Positions 18,175 to 27,385 are shown, counted from the first letter of the stretch. The stretch is DNA of 64,000 bases from Streptomyces griseus subsp. griseus (GCF_000720255.1 NZ_JOJE01000015.1:124001-188000), one strand, 5' to 3'. The notes: a model not told the origin generated them from the sequence alone. Numbers and translations: made by a program.

Positions 18175-18783
18175 ATGAACGATCGCATGGTGTGGATCGA
18201 CTGCGAGATGACCGGCCTCTCGCTGTCCGACGACGCGCTCATCGAGGTTGCCGCCCTCGTCACCGACTCCGAACTGAACGTCCTCGGCGAGGGCGTCGAC
18301 ATCGTCATCCGGCCGCCGTCCAGGGCCCTGGAGACGATGCCGGAGGTGGTGCGCCAGATGCACACCGCGTCCGGCCTGCTCGACGAGCTCGCCGGCGGCA
18401 CCACGCTGAGCGAGGCCGAGGAGCAGGTACTGGCGTACGTCCGCGAGCACGTGAAGGAGCCGGGCAAGGCGCCCCTGTGCGGCAACTCCGTCGGCACGGA
18501 CCGCGGCTTCCTCCTGCGGGACATGCCGACGCTGGAGAACTACCTCCACTACCGCATCGTCGACGTCTCCTCGGTGAAGGAGCTGGCCCGCCGCTGGTAC
18601 CCGCGGGCGTACTTCAACAGCCCCGAGAAGAACGGCAACCACCGCGCCCTCGCCGACATCCGCGAGTCCATCGCGGAACTGCGCTACTACCGCGAGGCCA
18701 TCTTCGTACCGCAGCCCGGCCCGGACTCCGACACCGCCAAGACGATCGCGGCCAAGCACGTCCTGCCTGCTCAGCAGGCGTGA
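18175..18783 (+). CDS. ornA: Oligoribonuclease
   Basis: A 202-residue DEDDh 3'-5' exonuclease that degrades two- to five-base RNAs, including pGpG from c-di-GMP turnover. WIDCEMTGL near the start gives the first Asp-Glu pair. NSVGTDRGFL gives the second Asp, and NHRALADIRES gives the catalytic His and last Asp. Length is normal. It follows adpA in the same orientation but after a strong terminator, so it probably has its own promoter. In S. coelicolor and S. griseus ornA affects development. Confidence 0.96.
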   Translation: MNDRMVWIDCEMTGLSLSDDALIEVAALVTDSELNVLGEGVDIVIRPPSRALETMPEVVRQMHTASGLLDELAGGTTLSEAEEQVLAYVREHVKEPGKAPLCGNSVGTDRGFLLRDMPTLENYLHYRIVDVSSVKELARRWYPRAYFNSPEKNGNHRALADIRESIAELRYYREAIFVPQPGPDSDTAKTIAAKHVLPAQQA

Positions 18784-18820
18784 GCACGGTCCGCGAGGGG
18801 GCGCCGCGAAAGCCGTGCGC

Positions 18821-18846
18821 GAGCACCCCTCCGGACCCTGTACACT
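18821..18846 (+). promoter_or_regulatory. tRNA-His promoter with conserved upstream block
   Basis: GAGCACCCCTCCGGACC (18821-18837) precedes the -10-like TACACT (18841-18846) and a T-run. The same block recurs with the same spacing before the tRNA-Lys gene at 61039. It lies 46 bases before the mature tRNA. Confidence 0.6.
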
Positions 18847-18891
18847 TTTTCTCGGCCGGTCGGGGAAGCGAATCCTCGGACTACCGGTCAT

Positions 18892-18965
18892 GGTGGGTGT
18901 AGCTCAGCTGGTAGAGCACCTGGTTGTGGTCCAGGATGCCGCGGGTTCGAGTCCCGTCACTCACC
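18892..18965 (+). tRNA. tRNA-His (GTG anticodon)
   Basis: The cloverleaf is complete. The acceptor GTGGGTG (18893-18899) pairs with CACTCAC (18958-18964). The anticodon stem CCTGG/CCAGG holds loop TTGTGGT with anticodon GTG, and the T-loop is TTCGAGT. The extra G at 18892 opposite C18965 is the G-1 typical of tRNA-His. CCA is not encoded. Confidence 0.96.
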
Positions 18966-18971
18966 CTGAGT

Positions 18972-19011
18972 AATCAGCCGGTGACCTTGGAGACAGGGTC
19001 ACCGGCTGATT
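18972..19011 (+). terminator. Terminator after tRNA-His
   Basis: A 15-bp perfect stem (AATCAGCCGGTGACC and its complement) with a ten-base loop begins seven bases after the tRNA. Confidence 0.85.
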
Positions 19012-19092
19012 GCGTTGGGGCGCGCCCGCACCGGTGATCACCCGGGATCTTGAGAAACGGTCACATGGAGGTGACTTGACTCCCGGGATGGA

Positions 19093-19113
19093 TGTAACAG
19101 AAGCTGTTGCAAC
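19093..19113. promoter_or_regulatory. Operator-like dyad before the Rrf2 gene (copy 1)
   Basis: This 21-base site has half-sites TGTAACAG and CTGTTGCA around AAG (seven of eight positions pair). It agrees at 15 of 21 positions with the site at 19593-19613. It ends against the ribosome site of the Rrf2-type gene, so it probably serves autoregulation. Confidence 0.6.
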
Positions 19114-19124
19114 AAGGAGGGGTG

Positions 19125-19553
19125 ATGGCGGCGAACAGTCGGATGACCATCGCGACGCATGCGCTGGCCTGGATGGCGTTGGCGCAGCGCCGTGGCCAAG
19201 AGGTGCTCACTTCGGAGCAGGTCGCGGCCAGCATCAACACCAACCCTGTGATCATCCGGCGCAGCCTCGGTGACCTACGGCGAGCCGGCCTGGTGGAGGT
19301 CCGCCGCGGCGCCGGTGCGGGCTGGAGTCTGGCCCGTGAGCCCGAGGAGATCACCCTGCTCGAGGTGTACGACGCCGTCGACGCGCAGCCACCGTTCGGC
19401 CTGCACCACAGCGAGCCCAATCTGGAGTGTCCGGTCGGCCGAGGCATCCGGCCCGCCCTGAGCGGGGTCTACGGCCGGGTCGAGCGGGTCATGCGGCGGG
19501 AGTTGGCTGACACGTCGATCGCCGACGTACTTCGCGAGACGCTGGTGAACTAG
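19125..19553 (+). CDS. Rrf2-family transcriptional regulator
   Basis: A 142-residue winged-helix regulator. RMTIATHALAWMALAQ starts the first helix. SEQVAASINTNPVIIRRSLGDLRRAGLV is the recognition region, followed by the wing VRRGAGAGWSLA. It has one cysteine (LECPVGRG) and not the three-Cys Fe-S cluster of IscR or NsrR, so it probably senses a small molecule or a thiol-reactive ligand. The ATG at 19125 follows AAGGAGGGG; the frame opens slightly earlier without a better site. The operator-like dyad sits just upstream, and a second copy precedes the NIPSNAP gene, which is its likely target. Confidence 0.86.
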   Translation: MAANSRMTIATHALAWMALAQRRGQEVLTSEQVAASINTNPVIIRRSLGDLRRAGLVEVRRGAGAGWSLAREPEEITLLEVYDAVDAQPPFGLHHSEPNLECPVGRGIRPALSGVYGRVERVMRRELADTSIADVLRETLVN

Positions 19554-19592
19554 CCGACGGACCGGCGGTCCGACAGCCGCCATACCGCTTGT

Positions 19593-19613
19593 TGTGACAA
19601 AGACTGTTCCAAT
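19593..19613. promoter_or_regulatory. Operator-like dyad before the NIPSNAP gene (copy 2)
   Basis: The half-sites TGTGACA and TGTTCCA surround a five-base centre. The site resembles that at 19093-19113 and lies 22 bases before the NIPSNAP start, in a good place for repression by the neighbouring Rrf2 protein. Confidence 0.55.
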
Positions 19614-19635
19614 GACTGAACGAGGAGCAAGACTG

Positions 19636-20373
19636 GTGGAGCCCTTACGGTGTCCGGTCCTCGAACTGCGGCAGTACACGCTGCACCCAGGACAGCGAGA
19701 CGTACTGATCGATCTGTTCGACCGGGAGTTCGTCGAGTCCCAAGAGGCAGTGGGGGCGACCGTCCTGGGGCAATTCCGTGACCTGGATGACCCCGACCGG
19801 TTCGTCTGGCTCCGCGGCTTCGCAGACATGCCGCTCCGCGCCAAGGCCCTGGACAGCTTCTACGGTGGCCCGGTCTGGCGGGCACACCGCGACGAGGCGA
19901 ACGCGACGATGATCGACTCCGACAACGTGCTGCTGCTGCGGCCGGCCTCGACGCACGGTGGTTTCCCCGTGCCGGTCCGCGCCCGGCCGGCCCCAGGCGA
20001 GCCGGCGCCATCGCCGCAGTCGCTCGTCCTCGCCACGATCTGGTACGGCCACGGCCCCTTCGACACAGCGTTCGTCGAGTTCTTCGAGCAGCGTGTGCGC
20101 CCCGCACTGGCCGAGACCGGCGGCGAGCCGCTGGCATACCTCCAGTCGGAACACGCCCCGAACACCTTCCCGGCGCTGCCGGTTCGAACGAACGAGGAGG
20201 TCTTCGTATGGTTCGCACGCTTCACCGACGAAGGCCACCTGGATGACCACCTGAATCGCTTGCAGCGTTCAGAACGGTGGCGCGAGGAGGTGCTGCCGAA
20301 CCTTCCGGAACAGTGGGCCAGGCCCCCACAACGGCTACGGCTGGAACCGACCGGACGGTCACTGCTGAGGTGA
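19636..20373 (+). CDS. NIPSNAP-family protein with a TTA codon
   Basis: A 245-residue protein with two ferredoxin-like alpha/beta-barrel (NIPSNAP/dimeric barrel) repeats. The first begins LELRQYTLHPGQRD and holds FVWLRGFADMPLRA. The second begins LVLATIWYGHGPFD and holds EVFVWFARFTDEGHL. The GTG at 19636 follows AGGAG; earlier in-frame starts at 19594 and 19612 overlap the operator and have no ribosome site. Codon 4 is TTA (19645-19647), which would block translation at once in the absence of bldA tRNA. No catalytic function can be named. It is probably regulated by the upstream Rrf2 protein. Confidence 0.8.
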   Translation: MEPLRCPVLELRQYTLHPGQRDVLIDLFDREFVESQEAVGATVLGQFRDLDDPDRFVWLRGFADMPLRAKALDSFYGGPVWRAHRDEANATMIDSDNVLLLRPASTHGGFPVPVRARPAPGEPAPSPQSLVLATIWYGHGPFDTAFVEFFEQRVRPALAETGGEPLAYLQSEHAPNTFPALPVRTNEEVFVWFARFTDEGHLDDHLNRLQRSERWREEVLPNLPEQWARPPQRLRLEPTGRSLLR

Positions 20374-20438
20374 GTTCCAGACGGGGCCCCGAGTCTGCGG
20401 CAGATGCCGCTGGTCCCCTCGAGGAACGGAACGCGGCC

Positions 20439-20468
20439 GAGCGGGAACGGCCGCCGCCGCTCCCGCTC
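20439..20468 (+). terminator. Possible terminator after the NIPSNAP gene
   Basis: GAGCGGGA and TCCCGCTC form an 8-bp stem with a 14-base GC-rich loop. It lies just before the stronger hairpin at 20476 that serves the opposite strand. Confidence 0.4.
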
Positions 20469-20475
20469 AGTGCTG

Positions 20476-20503
20476 CTTCAACGACACTCAGTTGTCGTTG
20501 AAG
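20476..20503. terminator. Terminator enclosing the stop codon of the secreted protein gene
   Basis: CTTCAACGACA pairs with TGTCGTTGAAG (11 bp) around loop CTCAGT. The stop of the minus-strand gene (20488-20490) is in the loop. It sits between convergent genes. Confidence 0.75.
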
Positions 20504-20895
20504 TACACGTAATACTCGGAATCCGCATTGTCCGAGGGCTCCTTCGAGACCGAGAAGCCAATGTCGTGACTTTCCGGAAGGTTGTACACGCCGCCGTCCG
20601 ATGCGTCCCGGTAACTGCACTTCCCGTCGTTCTTGGTGTCGGTGAGACTGTACAAGAACTGTCCGGTCATGTGATCGTAGACGTTCACCCACGCCTTCTT
20701 GCCGTCGGTCTTGGTGTCGCAGACCTTCACATGGTCACCGTGCTCCTCGAAGTAGGCCGCCGCGGCCTTGCCGCCGTCATACAACGGCCCGTGGTCCCAG
20801 TCGATCGCCTGAGCAGAGCCCGGCGCCATGGCCACTGCGAACGCCGCCATCGTCAGTGCGGAAATTCCGCCCTGAACGACTTTCTTGATGCGCAA
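20488..20895 (-). CDS. Small secreted protein of unknown function
   Basis: A 135-residue protein with a clear Sec signal peptide: MRIKK, a hydrophobic core, and likely cleavage after AQA at residue 29-30. The mature 105 residues are acidic and aromatic (WDHGPLYDGG, EYYVYFNDN) with two Cys (CDTKTDGKK and CSYRDASDGG) that could form one disulfide. The third-position GC is lower than in neighbours, which hints at recent acquisition or weak selection. The layout resembles other small streptomycete secreted proteins of unknown role. It is convergent with the NIPSNAP gene. Confidence 0.75.
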   Translation of the reverse strand: MRIKKVVQGGISALTMAAFAVAMAPGSAQAIDWDHGPLYDGGKAAAAYFEEHGDHVKVCDTKTDGKKAWVNVYDHMTGQFLYSLTDTKNDGKCSYRDASDGGVYNLPESHDIGFSVSKEPSDNADSEYYVYFNDN

Positions 20896-21164
20896 TTCAT
20901 TCTCCCCTGTTTTTTGCGGCTACAGCCGTACGAGGCTAACAGCAGAAGGCATATTCTTTGCCGGCCGGGATCGCCGGTCATACGAACCCATCGAGAAGAC
21001 GTGACAATTCGCGGACACTCTTCCCGGCACTGAACACCCTTATTGCGCTTGGGCCGTCGTTGATCCCGACGGTCAGGGGACTCCTCCACATGCCCCGGTC
21101 GTCGACCGCTCCGAGGTTCGACTGACCGGCGATCACCTGCCACCGATCAAGGACCCGACCGTCC

Positions 21165-22220
21165 TCAGGACGACGCCCGCGCCACCAGCTCCGTGGCCAG
21201 CACGACCTGCCGGCGTTCCAGCCCCCGCGAAACCGCCGGCCGGCGGTCCGCGATCTCCGCGAGGAGGAGGTCGAGCATTCTGCGGCCCATCTCCTCTATG
21301 GGCTGGCGGACGCTGGTCAGCGGCGGGTCCATGTGGCGGGCGATGGCCGAGTCGTCGTAGCCGACCAGGGCCACGTCCTGCGGGATGCGGCGGCCCGCCT
21401 CGCGCAGGGTCTGACGCGCGCCGGCCGCCATGACGTCCGAGCCGGCGAAGGCCGCGTCGAGGTCGGGGCGGCGCTCCAACAGGTTCCGCATCGCCCTGCT
21501 GCCGCCCTCCTCGGTGAAGTCGCCGGGTTCGATGAGGAGGTCGTCCACGGGATGGCCCGCGTCGCGCAGGGCGTCGCGGTAGCCGTCGACGCGGCGCTGG
21601 GCGCCGTAGACGTCGAGGCGGCCGGTGATGTGGGCGATACGGGTGCGGCCCCGGTCGAGCAGGTGCTCCACGGCCGAGCGGGCGCCGCCGTAGTTGTCGG
21701 AGTCGACCGAGGTCAGCGTCTCGGCGGCCGACCTCGGGCCGCTGATCACCGCGGGGATCTCCAGCTGGGCGAGCAGGTCGGGCAGCGGGTCGTCGGCGTG
21801 GACGGAGACCAGCAGGACACCGTCGACGCGGTGGGCCGCCAGGTACTGGGCGAGGCGGCGGCGCTCACGGTCGTTGCCGGCGAAGATCAGCAGCAGCTGC
21901 ATCTCGGTGTCCGACAGCTCGGCCCCGACGCCCTTGAGCATGTCCGAGAAGTAGGGCTCCGCGAAGAAGCGGGTCTCCGACTCGGGCACGACCAGGGCGA
22001 TCGCGTCCGTCCGGTTCGCGGCGAGGGCGCGCGCGGCGGTGTTGGGGACGTACCCCAGCTCTGCCACCGCCGCCTCCACCGCCGCGCGGGTCGCGTCGCT
22101 GACCCGGGGCGAGCCGTTGATCACCCGGGAGACCGTGCCGCGGCCGACGCCGGCGCGTGCGGCGACCTCTTCGAGGGTGGGCCGCCCCCCACTCCGGTTC
22201 CGCGCTCCGTGGCTTGCCAT
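21165..22220 (-). CDS. cebR: CebR, LacI-family repressor of cellobiose use
   Basis: A 351-residue LacI/GalR repressor. The N-terminal HTH reads TLEEVAARAGVGRGTVSRVINGSPRVS with the hinge AARALA, followed by a periplasmic-binding-like sensor domain. It is transcribed away from cebEFG-bglC. Two matches to the CebR palindrome TGGGAGCGCTCCCA, before cebE and at the bglC start, identify the regulon. Cello-oligosaccharides release CebR in S. griseus and S. scabies; the same effector is assumed here. Confidence 0.93.
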   Translation of the reverse strand: MASHGARNRSGGRPTLEEVAARAGVGRGTVSRVINGSPRVSDATRAAVEAAVAELGYVPNTAARALAANRTDAIALVVPESETRFFAEPYFSDMLKGVGAELSDTEMQLLLIFAGNDRERRRLAQYLAAHRVDGVLLVSVHADDPLPDLLAQLEIPAVISGPRSAAETLTSVDSDNYGGARSAVEHLLDRGRTRIAHITGRLDVYGAQRRVDGYRDALRDAGHPVDDLLIEPGDFTEEGGSRAMRNLLERRPDLDAAFAGSDVMAAGARQTLREAGRRIPQDVALVGYDDSAIARHMDPPLTSVRQPIEEMGRRMLDLLLAEIADRRPAVSRGLERRQVVLATELVARASS

Positions 22221-22589
22221 GGCTCCGCCTCCAAGTCGACCCTTCCGATGGCCTGGAATTTAACAGTCCCGTCCGTGGTGGTGACCGGCACGGGGGCGGG
22301 GGCTCCCGTCACTCCGCCGACAGAGCGATATGTAGCAATCTGGGCGGAATGTTCGCCACCCCTCGGAGTTAGTTAACAGGCCGATAACTGAACACATCTC
22401 TCCGCGCCGACTCCCTTGACACCCCCGCTCGAACCGACGACTCTTCAACACATCACTTGTGGGAGCGCTCCCACGGTACCTGAGGCATACACATCCCGCA
22501 CGTTCCCCGCCCGAGCCGCAACGAGAACTAACGGGCCCAACCACACAGTTGGCCGGGGGGTCGGCACGTCAGGGCAACAGGAGGACGCA
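22221..22589. promoter_or_regulatory. cebR-cebE divergent control region
   Basis: This 369-base region contains the promoters of cebR (minus) and cebEFG (plus). Its only clear site is the CebR operator at 22459-22474. The 5' part next to cebR has no recognisable gene. GGAGG at 22580-22584 is the cebE ribosome site. Confidence 0.7.
22459..22474. promoter_or_regulatory. CebR operator before cebE
   Basis: GTGGGAGCGCTCCCAC is a perfect 16-bp palindrome containing the 14-bp CebR consensus TGGGAGCGCTCCCA. Confidence 0.93.
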
Positions 22590-23912
22590 ATGCGAGCACG
22601 TACCCGAATCGCCCGCAAGGCGCTGGTCCTCGCGGCCGTCGCGTCGCTGGGCACCGGGCTGCTGGCCGGCTGTGCCGACGACGGTGGAGACGACGGCTCC
22701 GGCGGTTCGTCGGACGGCGGCGGCAAGGGCAAGACGAAGATCACCCTCGGACTCTTCGGCAGCTTCGGCCTCGAGGAGGCCGGCCTGTACAAGGAGTACG
22801 AGAAGCTCCACCCGGACATCGACATCCAGCAGACCGTCATCGAGCGGAACGAGAACTACTACCCGCCGCTGGTCAACCACCTCACCACCAACAGCGGCCT
22901 GCAGGACATCCAGGGCATCGAGGTCGGCAACATCGCCGAGGTCGTCGAGAAGTACTCCGACAAGTTCGTCGACCTGTCGAAGTACGGCAAGGAGAGCGAC
23001 TACCTGCCCTGGAAGTGGCAGCAGGGGACCGCGAAGAGCGGTACGACGGTCGGGCTCGGCACCGACGTCGGTCCGATGGCCATCTGCTACCGCAAGGACA
23101 TGTTCCAGGCGGCCGGTCTGCCCACCGACCGCGAGCAGGTCGGCAAGCTGTGGGCGGGCGACTGGGCGAAGCTCATCGAGGTCGGCAAGCAGTACAAGGC
23201 GAAGGCGCCCAAGGACACCACCTTCCTGGACTCCCCCGGCGGTCTGTTCAACGCCATCATCGGCAGTGAGAAGGAGCGGTTCTACGACGCCTCCGGCAAG
23301 GTCGTCTACAAGACGAACCCGGCCGTGAAGAGGGCGTTCGACCTGACGGCCGAGGCCGCCGAGGACAAGCTGGTCGGCAACCAGACGCAGTTCCAGCAGG
23401 CCTGGGACACCACGATCGCCAACAGCAAGTTCGCCGCGATGGCCTGCCCGCCGTGGATGCTCGGTTACATCGAGGGCAAGTCGAAGCCGGAGAACGCCGG
23501 CAAGTGGGACCTGGCCGTGCCGCCGAAGGCCGCCAACTGGGGTGGCTCCTTCCTCAGCGTGCCGAAGTCGGGCAAGAACGCCGAGGAGGCCGCGAAGCTG
23601 GCCGCCTGGCTGACCGCGCCCGAGCAGCAGGCGAAGCTCTTCGCCAAGCGCGGCAGCTTCCCGACCGCGCAGGCCGCCTACGACCTGCCGCTGGTCAAGG
23701 ACGCCAAGAACAAGATGACGGGTGACGCCCCCATCGGCCAGATCTACGCGCCGCTGGCCAAGGAGCTCCCGGTCCAGGTCGTCGGCGCCAAGGACCAGAT
23801 CATCCAGCAGGGCCTGACCGACAACGGCGTGATCCTGGTGACCCAGGGCAAGTCGCCCAAGGACGCCTGGGACAACGCCGTCAAGACCATCGACAACAAC
23901 CTCGAGAAGTGA
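22590..23912 (+). CDS. cebE: Cellobiose/cellotriose-binding lipoprotein (CebE)
   Basis: A 440-residue family-1 extracellular solute-binding lipoprotein. The signal peptide ends in lipobox LLAGC (Cys about residue 29), then a Gly/Asp/Ser-rich linker and the two-lobe sugar-binding domain. It delivers cello-oligosaccharides to CebFG. The ATG at 22590 has GGAGG at the right distance; the frame extends upstream through the operator and is not used. cebF starts five bases after the stop. Confidence 0.94.
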   Translation: MRARTRIARKALVLAAVASLGTGLLAGCADDGGDDGSGGSSDGGGKGKTKITLGLFGSFGLEEAGLYKEYEKLHPDIDIQQTVIERNENYYPPLVNHLTTNSGLQDIQGIEVGNIAEVVEKYSDKFVDLSKYGKESDYLPWKWQQGTAKSGTTVGLGTDVGPMAICYRKDMFQAAGLPTDREQVGKLWAGDWAKLIEVGKQYKAKAPKDTTFLDSPGGLFNAIIGSEKERFYDASGKVVYKTNPAVKRAFDLTAEAAEDKLVGNQTQFQQAWDTTIANSKFAAMACPPWMLGYIEGKSKPENAGKWDLAVPPKAANWGGSFLSVPKSGKNAEEAAKLAAWLTAPEQQAKLFAKRGSFPTAQAAYDLPLVKDAKNKMTGDAPIGQIYAPLAKELPVQVVGAKDQIIQQGLTDNGVILVTQGKSPKDAWDNAVKTIDNNLEK

Positions 23913-23917
23913 CCCGT

Positions 23918-24934
23918 ATGTCCACCCGGCACGACACCGCCGCCGCGCCCCCCGCCAAGGAGGGGGGCGCGGCCCCGGCCCGTCCACCCGCCGCGGCGGT
24001 GCCTGCGGAGGTCGCGAAGAGGCGCGCCCGGCTCTCCCGCCGCTGGCAGCGGGACATGCGCTGGAGCCCGTACGCCTTCGTCTCGCCGTTCTTCCTGCTG
24101 TTCGCCGCGTTCGGCCTGTTCCCGCTGATCTACACGGCGTGGGCCTCGCTGCACGCCGTGGAGCTGACCGCGCCCACCGACATGGAGTGGGTGGGCCTGC
24201 GCAACTACACCCGGATCTTCGACGACGACTTCTACTGGAACGCGGCGAAGAACACCCTGACCATCGGGATCATCTCCACCGTCCCGCAGTTGATGATGGC
24301 GCTGGGTATCGCCCACATCCTCAACTACCGGCTGCGCGCCTCGACCTTCTACCGGGTCGCGATGCTCGCGCCGTACGCCACCTCGATCGCCGCGGCGTCC
24401 CTCGTCTTCGTGCTGCTCTTCGGCCGTGACTACGGCATGATCAACTGGGCGCTGGACCTGATCGGCATCGACAAGATCGACTGGCAGAACGACAAGTGGC
24501 CCTCGCAGATCGCCGTCTCCTCGATCGTGATCTGGCGCTGGACCGGCTACAACGCGCTGATCTACCTGGCCGCGATGCAGGCGATCCCGCAGGACCTGTA
24601 CGAGTCTGCGGCCCTCGACGGGGCCAACCGCTGGCGGCAGTTCCTCCACGTCACGCTGCCTTCGCTGCGCCCGACGATCCTGTTCACCTGTGTGGTGTCG
24701 ACCATCGGCGCCTCCCAGCTCTTCGGTGAGCCCCTGCTGTTCGACTCCACCAAGGGTGCTTCCGGCGGCTCGCAGCACCAGTTCCAGACGCTCGGCCTGT
24801 ACATGTACGAACAGGGCTGGGTTAACCAGCACCTGGGCCGCGCCTCCGCGATCGCCTGGACGATGTTCCTGATCCTGATCGTGGTCGGCATCGTCAACTA
24901 CGTCATCTCGCGCCGGCTGCGCGCCAGTAGTTAG
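23918..24934 (+). CDS. cebF: Cello-oligosaccharide ABC permease (CebF)
   Basis: A 338-residue MalF-type permease with six transmembrane helices after a 50-residue Ala/Pro-rich cytoplasmic N-terminus. The EAA loop reads YESAALDGANRWRQFLHVTLPSLRP near residue 230. A GTG at 23909 overlapping the cebE stop is an alternative start; the ATG at 23918 is preferred. It pairs with CebG, and the ATPase is normally the distant MsiK, which is absent here. Confidence 0.93.
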   Translation: MSTRHDTAAAPPAKEGGAAPARPPAAAVPAEVAKRRARLSRRWQRDMRWSPYAFVSPFFLLFAAFGLFPLIYTAWASLHAVELTAPTDMEWVGLRNYTRIFDDDFYWNAAKNTLTIGIISTVPQLMMALGIAHILNYRLRASTFYRVAMLAPYATSIAAASLVFVLLFGRDYGMINWALDLIGIDKIDWQNDKWPSQIAVSSIVIWRWTGYNALIYLAAMQAIPQDLYESAALDGANRWRQFLHVTLPSLRPTILFTCVVSTIGASQLFGEPLLFDSTKGASGGSQHQFQTLGLYMYEQGWVNQHLGRASAIAWTMFLILIVVGIVNYVISRRLRASS

Positions 24935-24945
24935 GAGAACCGGCC

Positions 24946-25854
24946 GTGACGACGACCTTGACGAAACCCGAGGCGGACGCGGCGCCCGAGCCGCCGAAGC
25001 GTTCACGCGGCATGAAGGCGGCGCGCGCGGGCGGGCAGATGCACGCCGGTCCGGTGGCGTACATCATCCTCGCCGTGTTCACCCTCGTCTCGCTGTTCCC
25101 ACTGGTGTGGACGGCGATCGCCGCCTCGCGCGACAACCAGCGCCTGGCGCAGACCCCGCCGCCGTTCTGGTTCGGCTCGGGCCTGTTCGACAAGCTCGAA
25201 CTCGCCTGGACGGACGCCAACCTCGGCAAGGCGTTCCTCAACACCACGATCGTGGCCGGCACTTCGGCGCTGACCATCGTCTTCCTGTCGACGATCGCCG
25301 GGTTCGCCTTCGCCAAGCTGAAGTTCAAGGGCCGGGGCGCCCTCATGCTGATCGTGATCGGCACCATGATGGTGCCGCCGCAGCTCCAGGTGATCCCGCT
25401 GTACATGATGGTCGCCAAGCTCGACTGGACGGACCAGCTGCAGGCGGTGATCCTCCCCTCGCTGGTGAGCGCGTTCGGAGTGTTCTTCATGCGGCAGTAC
25501 CTGATCCAGGCCCTGCCGGACGAGATCATCGAGGCGGCCCGGGTGGACGGCGCGAGCAGCTGGCGTGTGGTGTGGCACGTGGTGTTCCCGACCGCGCGTC
25601 CGGCGATGGCGGTCCTGGGCATGCTGATGTTCGTGCAGACCTGGAACGACTTCCTGTGGCCCTTCCTGGTGCTGACCCAGAACGGCAACCCGACCGTTCA
25701 GGTCGCGGTCTCGGCCCTGGGCCGCGGCTACACGCCGGACCAGTCCCTGATCATGGCGGGCGCGCTGCTGGGCACGCTGCCGCTGCTGCTGGTCTTCGCG
25801 ATCTTCGGCAAGCAGATCGTCGGCGGCATCATGCAGGGCGCCGTCAAGGGCTGA
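24946..25854 (+). CDS. cebG: Cello-oligosaccharide ABC permease (CebG)
   Basis: A 302-residue MalG-type permease with six transmembrane helices. The EAA loop reads [25 protein letters not shown] near residue 195. The GTG start follows AGGAGAACC, 11 bases after cebF. It completes the membrane channel of the cellobiose importer. bglC follows after a 97-base gap with its own operator. Confidence 0.93.
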   Translation: MTTTLTKPEADAAPEPPKRSRGMKAARAGGQMHAGPVAYIILAVFTLVSLFPLVWTAIAASRDNQRLAQTPPPFWFGSGLFDKLELAWTDANLGKAFLNTTIVAGTSALTIVFLSTIAGFAFAKLKFKGRGALMLIVIGTMMVPPQLQVIPLYMMVAKLDWTDQLQAVILPSLVSAFGVFFMRQYLIQALPDEIIEAARVDGASSWRVVWHVVFPTARPAMAVLGMLMFVQTWNDFLWPFLVLTQNGNPTVQVAVSALGRGYTPDQSLIMAGALLGTLPLLLVFAIFGKQIVGGIMQGAVKG

Positions 25855-25938
25855 CCCCTGCTGCCCGGGGGCCGAGCCACCGCCGCCTTGGCCCCGTCAA
25901 CTCCCCCTCCCCCCACCGTCGTTCACCACGACCTCCTA

Positions 25939-25952
25939 TGGGAGCGCTTCCA
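25939..25952. promoter_or_regulatory. CebR operator overlapping the bglC start
   Basis: TGGGAGCGCTTCCA differs from the CebR consensus at one position. Its last base is the A of the bglC start codon, so bound repressor would block both transcript elongation and initiation of translation at this gene. Confidence 0.85.
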
Positions 25953-27385
25953 TGCCTGAGTCCGCACAGTCCGTGACCTTTCCTCCCGCCTTCCTCTGGG
26001 GCGCCGCGACGTCCGCGTACCAGATCGAGGGGGCGGTGCGGGAGGACGGCCGCACACCCTCGATCTGGGACACCTTCAGCCATACGCCCGGCAAGACCGC
26101 CGGCGGCGAGACCGGCGACATCGCTGTCGACCACTACCACCGCTACCGCGACGACGTGGCGCTGATGGCGGAGCTGGGCCTGACGGCGTACCGCTTCTCG
26201 ATCTCCTGGTCGCGGGTGCAGCCCACGGGCCGCGGCCCGGCCGTGCAGGTGGGCCTGGACTTCTACCGCCGTCTGGTCGACGAGCTGCTCGCGCACGGCA
26301 TCAAGCCGGCCGTCACGCTCTACCACTGGGACCTGCCGCAGGAGCTGGAGGACGCCGGCGGCTGGCCGGAGCGCGACACGGCGTTCCGCTTCGCCGAGTA
26401 CGCGCAGATCGTCGGTGAGGCGCTCGGTGACCGTGTGGAGAACTGGATCACGCTCAACGAGCCGTGGTGCAGCGCGTTCCTGGGCTACGCCTCCGGTGTG
26501 CACGCCCCCGGCCGGACGGACCCGGCGGCCTCCCTGCGGGCGGCGCACCATCTGAACCTGGCGCACGGGCTGGGCACGTCCGCGCTGCGGTCGGCGATGC
26601 CGGCGCGCAACTCGGTGGCGATCAGCCTCAACTCCTCGGTGGTGCGCCCGCTCTCGCCGGGCGACCCGGCGGACCTGGCGGCCGTGCGGAAGATCGACGA
26701 CCTGGCCAACGGTGTCTTCCACGGGCCGCTGCTGCACGGTGCCTATCCGGAGACCCTGTTCGCGGCGACCTCGTCGGTGACGGACTGGTCGTACGTCCTC
26801 GACGGCGACTTGCGCACGATCAACCAGCCGCTGGACGCGCTGGGCCTGAACTACTACACGCCCACCCTCGTCTCGGCGGCGGACGCGCAGGTGCGGGGCC
26901 CCCGGACGGACGGTCACGGCGCGAGCGACCACTCCCCCTGGCCGGGCGCCGACGACGTCGCCTTCCACCAGACCCCGGGCGAGCGCACGGAGATGGGCTG
27001 GACGATCGACCCGACCGGCCTGCACGAGCTGATCACGCGCTACACGCGTGAGGCTCCGGGCCTGCCGCTCTACATCACCGAGAACGGCGCGGCCTACGAC
27101 GACAAGCCCGACTCCGACGGCCGCGTCCACGACCCGGAGCGGGTCGCCTACCTGCACGGCCACCTGTCGGAGGTGCGCCGCGCCATCGCCGACGGGGCCG
27201 ATGTGCGGGGCTACTACCTGTGGTCACTGCTGGACAACTTCGAGTGGGCGTACGGCTACGAGAAGCGGTTCGGGGCGGTGTACGTGGACTACGCGACCCT
27301 GACCCGCACCCCGAAGTCCAGTGCCCTGTGGTACAGCCAGGCCGCCCGCACGGGCACGCTGCCGACACTGCCGACGGTGGGCTAG
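25952..27385 (+). CDS. bglC: Beta-glucosidase, GH1 (BglC)
   Basis: A 477-residue family 1 glycosidase that hydrolyses imported cellobiose and cello-oligosaccharides to glucose in the cytoplasm. [15 protein letters not shown] is the N-terminal signature. TLNEPWC holds the acid/base Glu and [11 protein letters not shown] holds the nucleophile Glu. No signal peptide is present, consistent with intracellular action. The CebR operator overlaps the start. The stop lies in a small hairpin loop, followed by a larger terminator. Confidence 0.95.
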   Translation: MPESAQSVTFPPAFLWGAATSAYQIEGAVREDGRTPSIWDTFSHTPGKTAGGETGDIAVDHYHRYRDDVALMAELGLTAYRFSISWSRVQPTGRGPAVQVGLDFYRRLVDELLAHGIKPAVTLYHWDLPQELEDAGGWPERDTAFRFAEYAQIVGEALGDRVENWITLNEPWCSAFLGYASGVHAPGRTDPAASLRAAHHLNLAHGLGTSALRSAMPARNSVAISLNSSVVRPLSPGDPADLAAVRKIDDLANGVFHGPLLHGAYPETLFAATSSVTDWSYVLDGDLRTINQPLDALGLNYYTPTLVSAADAQVRGPRTDGHGASDHSPWPGADDVAFHQTPGERTEMGWTIDPTGLHELITRYTREAPGLPLYITENGAAYDDKPDSDGRVHDPERVAYLHGHLSEVRRAIADGADVRGYYLWSLLDNFEWAYGYEKRFGAVYVDYATLTRTPKSSALWYSQAARTGTLPTLPTVG

